NCBI GenBank assembly: GCA_902580275.1
Contig: CACHJZ010000004.1
Location: 62,001 to 126,000 of the forward strand
Reading direction: 5' to 3'
DNA: 64,000 nt
Source of the DNA: an uncultured Pelagibacteraceae bacterium
Lineage (GTDB): Bacteria; Pseudomonadota; Alphaproteobacteria; Pelagibacterales; Pelagibacteraceae
The position numbers and the translations under genes are program-made. The notes under the pieces are model-generated. The model did no database searches and was not told the origin of the DNA. It saw only the letters and a program-made list of their open reading frames with translations. Below are positions 60,321-64,000 of the stretch, in pieces; position 1 is the first letter of the stretch, and each line of letters opens with the position of its first letter.

Positions 60321-60358
60321 AAAAAAAGACCCCAAAGACTTATTTACTTTGGGGTCTT
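60321..60358 (-). terminator. intrinsic terminator after pal
   Basis: Perfect 12-bp stem AAGACCCCAAAG / CTTTGGGGTCTT with a 9-base loop (60338-60346), followed on the minus strand by a U-run. It lies 13 bases after the pal stop, so cpoB and the genes after it probably rely on read-through or a separate promoter. Confidence 0.9.
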
Positions 60359-60370
60359 ATTAAATTTAAA

Positions 60371-60847
60371 TTAATTTGCTTTTACGGTTACAGATCTTCT
60401 ATTTTTTGACCATGCTAAAGGATTTGATCCTGAATCAACTGGTCTTTCTTTACCATAACTTATTACAGAAATTCTATTCGCTGAAATTCCATAAGTCATT
60501 AAATAGTCCTTTGCAGCATTAGCTCTTCTTTCACCTAATGCTAAGTTGTACTCTCTTGTACCTCTTTCATCTGCATGACCTTCTAGTACTACATTTATTT
60601 TTGAATTCTTTCTTAACCACTCTGCTTGTTTTCTTAAAGTATCTCTTGAAGCAGTTGTTAAAACTGACTCGTTAGTTGCAAAGAATACCCTGTCTGGAAC
60701 TCCTGATGCTAAATATTCAACAGTATCTGTACCTGTATAAACATCGCCTTGCATTTGATTTTGAACTTTCTTAGTCGCACAAGCTGAAAGCACCAAACAT
60801 GCTAGCATTACCAAAAATGCATTTTTAAAATACTTGCTTAAATTCAT
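60371..60847 (-). CDS. pal: peptidoglycan-associated lipoprotein
   Basis: 158 residues. Lipobox LSAC near residue 22 for lipid attachment, then an OmpA-like domain binding meso-diaminopimelate (LEGHADERGTREYNLALGERRA). Outer-membrane anchor of the Tol-Pal system. Start: an AGGAG site lies five bases before the ATG at 60847; the GTG at 60850 is less well placed. Confidence 0.97.
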   Translation of the reverse strand: MNLSKYFKNAFLVMLACLVLSACATKKVQNQMQGDVYTGTDTVEYLASGVPDRVFFATNESVLTTASRDTLRKQAEWLRKNSKINVVLEGHADERGTREYNLALGERRANAAKDYLMTYGISANRISVISYGKERPVDSGSNPLAWSKNRRSVTVKAN

Positions 60848-60934
60848 CACTGCTCCTTAATTGATTATTTTAAGTTTTCCACAACTGAATAAATCTTTCA
60901 AGTCAAAAAATCAACTATTTTGTATTATTTATAT

Positions 60935-62281
60935 CTAATTACTTAATAAAGACGACCAAGATGGGTCAGAAGCGTCTGAATCTGTGATTACCATACGCTC
61001 ATTATAGCCTGTCAAATCTATAGACCATAATTTTGCTGAAAATCCCTTTCCTTCACTATCTGTCTTGGTTTCTCTATAAAAAATCAAAACCCTACCATTC
61101 GGTGACCAAGATGGAGCTTCTTGATAATAATTTTCCGTAAGCAATCTTTCGCCAGATCCATCTGTTCTCATTACCCCTATATAAAATTTCCCTTTGTGTA
61201 ATTTAGTAAAAGCAATTAAATCACCTCTTGGTGACCAGACTGGTGTTCCATACAATCCTTTGCCAAAAGAAATTCTTTTTACATTTGTTCCATCTTTCTT
61301 CATTACATAAATTTGCTGATAACCACTTCTGTCTGAATTGAAACAAATAAATTTTCCATCTGGCGAATAAGAAGGGGAAGTATCAATTGATGGATGACTC
61401 GTAATTCTTTCTACGATCCTATTTTCTAAATCCATAGTGTAAATATCAGAATTTCCATCCATCGCAAAACTCATTATAATTTTTTTACCATCTGGCGAGA
61501 ATCTTGGTGCAAAAGTCATACCTGGAAAATCACCTACTACCTCTTGAACACCTGTCTCAATGTCTAAAAGATATACTCTTGGTAAATTTCTAAAATACGA
61601 TAAATAAGTAACCATTTGATTTGTGGGATTAAATCTTGGTGTCAAAACTAACTCATTCCCCAAAGTTAAATATTTTGTATTTGATCCATCTTGATCCATA
61701 ATAGCTAATTTTTTTATCCTTTTTGTTTTTGGGCCCTCTTCTGCAACGTAAATAATTCTTGTATCAAAATACCCCTTCTCACCAGTCAGTCTCTCATAAA
61801 TTTTATCAGTTATTATATGTCCAATTCTTCGCCAGTTTGATGGAACTGTTGTGAACGCAAGAGCCATCATCTCTTTTGCTGCAAGAACATCCCATAACCT
61901 AAATTCAACTCTTAATTTTTCATCTTTAAAAATTACTTTTCCAGTAATTAACGCTTGAGCCTTTATAAGTGACCAATCTTCAAATCTTGGCTTCAAATGT
62001 GCAATATCTGGTTTTTGTAAAAAAGCATTTTTATCAAGAGGATTGAATAAACCAGAATTTTTTAAATTGTTCTCAACTACAGCAGCTATTTTGACACCAA
62101 TTTCATTTATATCTAATTCTTTTTTTAATTTATTATTTGTAGCTTTATCCGCAGATAGAGGCGAAACCGCTATTGGAAGAGGATCAAGGTTACCTCTAGT
62201 AATATCAACTTCGACTAGTGCTTTTGAGTGAATAGTTGACAAATTTATTAAAATTATTGTTAAAATTATTTTTTTAATCAT
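60935..62281 (-). CDS. tolB: Tol-Pal system protein TolB
   Basis: 448 residues. Signal peptide, N-terminal alpha/beta domain, then a six-bladed beta-propeller with repeats such as [18 protein letters not shown] and [13 protein letters not shown]. Periplasmic protein linking TolA and Pal. Starts in an ATGA overlap with tolA; pal follows 87 bases downstream. Confidence 0.96.
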   Translation of the reverse strand: MIKKIILTIILINLSTIHSKALVEVDITRGNLDPLPIAVSPLSADKATNNKLKKELDINEIGVKIAAVVENNLKNSGLFNPLDKNAFLQKPDIAHLKPRFEDWSLIKAQALITGKVIFKDEKLRVEFRLWDVLAAKEMMALAFTTVPSNWRRIGHIITDKIYERLTGEKGYFDTRIIYVAEEGPKTKRIKKLAIMDQDGSNTKYLTLGNELVLTPRFNPTNQMVTYLSYFRNLPRVYLLDIETGVQEVVGDFPGMTFAPRFSPDGKKIIMSFAMDGNSDIYTMDLENRIVERITSHPSIDTSPSYSPDGKFICFNSDRSGYQQIYVMKKDGTNVKRISFGKGLYGTPVWSPRGDLIAFTKLHKGKFYIGVMRTDGSGERLLTENYYQEAPSWSPNGRVLIFYRETKTDSEGKGFSAKLWSIDLTGYNERMVITDSDASDPSWSSLLSN

Positions 62282-63087
62282 CCCTCTAGCATCTCTCTAG
62301 CATCAAAATTTAATTGTAAGTCTTTCCACCTTTCATAGCCCTTTGATGGCACTCTCAATGGTTGACATAATTTAACAGCTCTCAAAGCGCTTTCTGCAAG
62401 AACTTTATAGAAACCTTGACCAGGTTTATTCATTCTTGCATGATCCAAAATTTCAGATTTGATAACAGTTCCATCTGGTTTTAGTTCTAATTTAATTCTT
62501 ACTAATAAATTCTCATTATATGGTAATCCTAATGGAATACTCCAGCAACTAAAAATTTGCGCTTTTAATGCATCTTCCTCACTCAAAGTAAGGCTAAGGT
62601 TATCAACATTTTTGTCTTTTGATTGAGTAATTTTATTATTCTTTTTTGTTGTTTCTGCAGTTTCTTCTTTTGATTTATCTATTAAAGCTGCAATACTATC
62701 TGGGTCAAATAATTCGTCCTTCTCAAATTCTGAAACTTGTTTTATTTCATCTTCAATTTTTTCAGGATTTTGTTTTTTTTCTTCAATTTTTTCTACTTTC
62801 TCTAAATCTTCGTTAGGAAGGGGAATTGAATCTGGCTTTTCTTTTTTTACTTTTTTTGGAGGAGCTTGTTCAGACGTAACTTTTTCCTCTTTTTTCTTAA
62901 CTTCTTCTATTATTTTTTTTGCTTTTGGGGCATAGGGAATATTTGTTTTTTCAGATATTTGTATTAACTCAACTGAAATAATTGGTGGTAGATCAATCGG
63001 TTTTTTGGCTAAAAAAGGTAAGCTGACAGCAGTGATAAAAATTAAAAAAAAATGAAGAATTGATGAAATAAGAATATTTTTAGTCAA
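62278..63087 (-). CDS. tolA: Tol-Pal system protein TolA
   Basis: 269 residues. N-terminal membrane helix, then a Lys/Glu/Pro-rich spacer ([14 protein letters not shown]..) and a C-terminal TonB-like domain with [19 protein letters not shown] start: an AAGGAG site lies nine bases upstream, while the nearby ATG is followed at once by a stop. Couples the inner-membrane motor to TolB and Pal. Confidence 0.93.
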   Translation of the reverse strand: MTKNILISSILHFFLIFITAVSLPFLAKKPIDLPPIISVELIQISEKTNIPYAPKAKKIIEEVKKKEEKVTSEQAPPKKVKKEKPDSIPLPNEDLEKVEKIEEKKQNPEKIEDEIKQVSEFEKDELFDPDSIAALIDKSKEETAETTKKNNKITQSKDKNVDNLSLTLSEEDALKAQIFSCWSIPLGLPYNENLLVRIKLELKPDGTVIKSEILDHARMNKPGQGFYKVLAESALRAVKLCQPLRVPSKGYERWKDLQLNFDAREMLEG

Positions 63088-63090
63088 TTG

Positions 63091-63507
63091 CTACATCTCC
63101 TTATATGGCTCAGAAATTAAAGCTACTTTTGTAAATCCTGATCCAGAAAGCATTCCCATAACTTCTAGTACTCTGCCATAATTAATTGATTGATCGCCTC
63201 TCACGTAAATTCTCGTATCTGTTCTGTTTTTTGATACTGCTAATATTTTTGCTATTATTTTATCAAATTCTACTTTTGACTCTTGAATATAAATCTCGCC
63301 TTTAGAATTTATAGTCAATGTCAATGGTTCTTGTTCTTCTGGAAGTGAGTCTGCTGAACTTTCAGGTAGATCTACTTGTACACCAACAGTTAATAAAGGT
63401 GCAGTTACCATGAATATAATTAAAAGCACCAACATTACATCTACAAAAGGTGTAACGTTGATTTCACTCATTGGTTCTCTTCTAGAACTTTTGAATTTAA
63501 AAGCCAT
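63091..63507 (-). CDS. tolR: Tol-Pal system protein TolR (ExbD family)
   Basis: 138 residues. MSEINVTPFVDVMLVLLIIFMV holds the single membrane helix with the Asp essential for proton flow, and a periplasmic domain follows. Starts immediately after the tolQ TAA (TAAATG). Forms the proton-driven motor with TolQ. Confidence 0.97.
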   Translation of the reverse strand: MAFKFKSSRREPMSEINVTPFVDVMLVLLIIFMVTAPLLTVGVQVDLPESSADSLPEEQEPLTLTINSKGEIYIQESKVEFDKIIAKILAVSKNRTDTRIYVRGDQSINYGRVLEVMGMLSGSGFTKVALISEPYKEM

Positions 63508-64000
63508 TTAAATAATTGATAAAAATCTTTTAGAAAAATTTTCTAATTTTTGAAGATATTTTTTAGAGTCATTACTAAATTTATTATAAGCAACGACAGC
63601 AGGAATTGCTGCAAGTAAACCTAGTGCAGTTGCAAATAATGCTTCTGCAATACCAGGTGCAACAATTGCTAAACTTGTATTTCTTGAGATTGCGATGGAT
63701 TGAAAAGAATTCATAATTCCCCAAACTGTTCCGAACAATCCAATAAATGGAGCTGTTGAACCTACCGTAGCAAGAAAGGTATAGCTTTTTTCAATCTTTT
63801 CCATTTGTTTTTCTATATTAATTTGAAGCATATTGGAAAGTCTTTCATTAAGTTGTGACTTGGACCTTGTTTTTAAAGCCGCTTCCATTGACGCTCTGAA
63901 AATTTGTGCTAAAGGATCATCGATATTTTTTGGTATGTTGTTATAAAACGTTTCTGCTGATTTTGATTTCCAAAATTTGTCCTGAAATTCTTCGGTAGAA
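63508..64000 (-). CDS. tolQ: Tol-Pal system protein TolQ (ExbB family), N-terminus cut by window edge
   Basis: The frame is open to the right edge, reading DPLAQIFRASMEAALKTRSKS across the apparent ATG at 63888, so that ATG is internal and the start lies beyond base 64000. About 163 residues are present of an expected 230. The helix pair with GLFGTVWGIMNSF and APGIAEALFATALGLLAAIPAV is the conserved TolQ proton-channel region. First gene of the tolQ-R-A-B-pal operon here. Confidence 0.95.
   Translation of the reverse strand, partial: STEEFQDKFWKSKSAETFYNNIPKNIDDPLAQIFRASMEAALKTRSKSQLNERLSNMLQINIEKQMEKIEKSYTFLATVGSTAPFIGLFGTVWGIMNSFQSIAISRNTSLAIVAPGIAEALFATALGLLAAIPAVVAYNKFSNDSKKYLQKLENFSKRFLSII

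Overview
The window looks like a chromosomal segment from a SAR11-clade alphaproteobacterium (Candidatus Pelagibacter or a close relative). This is inferred from gene content and style; no search was run. The DNA is very AT-rich and almost fully coding. Many neighbouring genes overlap by 1-20 bases, and no gap between genes reaches 300 bases. Long A or T runs are common. A proteorhodopsin lies next to a ferredoxin and an NADPH-dependent reductase, as expected for an open-ocean, streamlined cell. No transposase, integrase, CRISPR array or phage gene was seen.

Layout. 1-5948 (minus): guaA (cut by the window edge), a small TPR protein, a short guaB, rlmE, a GT8-like glycosyltransferase, and the phosphatidylethanolamine pair pssA-psd. 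6025-11109: icd (plus), alaS and recA (minus), with a recA terminator and a LexA-type box upstream of recA. 11224-14186 (minus): a TolC-like outer-membrane channel, a D-glycerate kinase and two tandem GFA-fold proteins. 14360-16013 (plus): umuDC behind a second LexA-type box. 16006-20342 (minus): a tightly packed set comprising a GT39-type transferase, an unlisted 41-residue membrane ORF, a GT2, a TauD-type dioxygenase and an alginate-lyase-like secreted protein. 20421-25735: a dksA-like gene, then GST, ferredoxin-NADP reductase, ferredoxin and proteorhodopsin (minus), and a propionyl-CoA-synthetase-like gene (plus).

25738-33134: dihydroorotase and ygfZ, followed by a surface-sugar block (epimerase, cytidylyltransferase, GT2, CDP-glucose dehydratase, C-methyltransferase) that ends at tRNA-Leu(GAG). 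33293-41520: nadA-nadC (plus), then ppdK, glyS, glyQ and a SppA-type peptidase (minus). 41630-47393: ispB, pdxH, aroC, and the isoprenoid set dxs-ispA-xseB. 47414-51875 (plus): tsaC, an ABC export pair, tRNA-Arg(UCG) (minus), rluD and rpoH. 51872-64000 (minus): purA, thiD, glmM, folP, ftsH, tilS, cpoB, pal, tolB, tolA, tolR and tolQ (cut by the window edge). Transcription of this last block runs from tolQ towards purA.

Themes. Genes are joined head to tail by ATGA or TAATG overlaps, sometimes with TTG or GTG starts. Convergent genes share their stop codons and mostly lack terminators. Three clear intrinsic terminators were found, after recA, proteorhodopsin and pal. recA and umuDC carry near-identical GAACN7GAAC-type boxes, which suggests an SOS regulon. 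The most notable points are the IMP dehydrogenase without CBS domains, the 41-residue ORF, the paired palindromes over the proposed proteorhodopsin promoter, and the sugar block beside a tRNA. No convincing wholly new system was found; most genes belong to known families.
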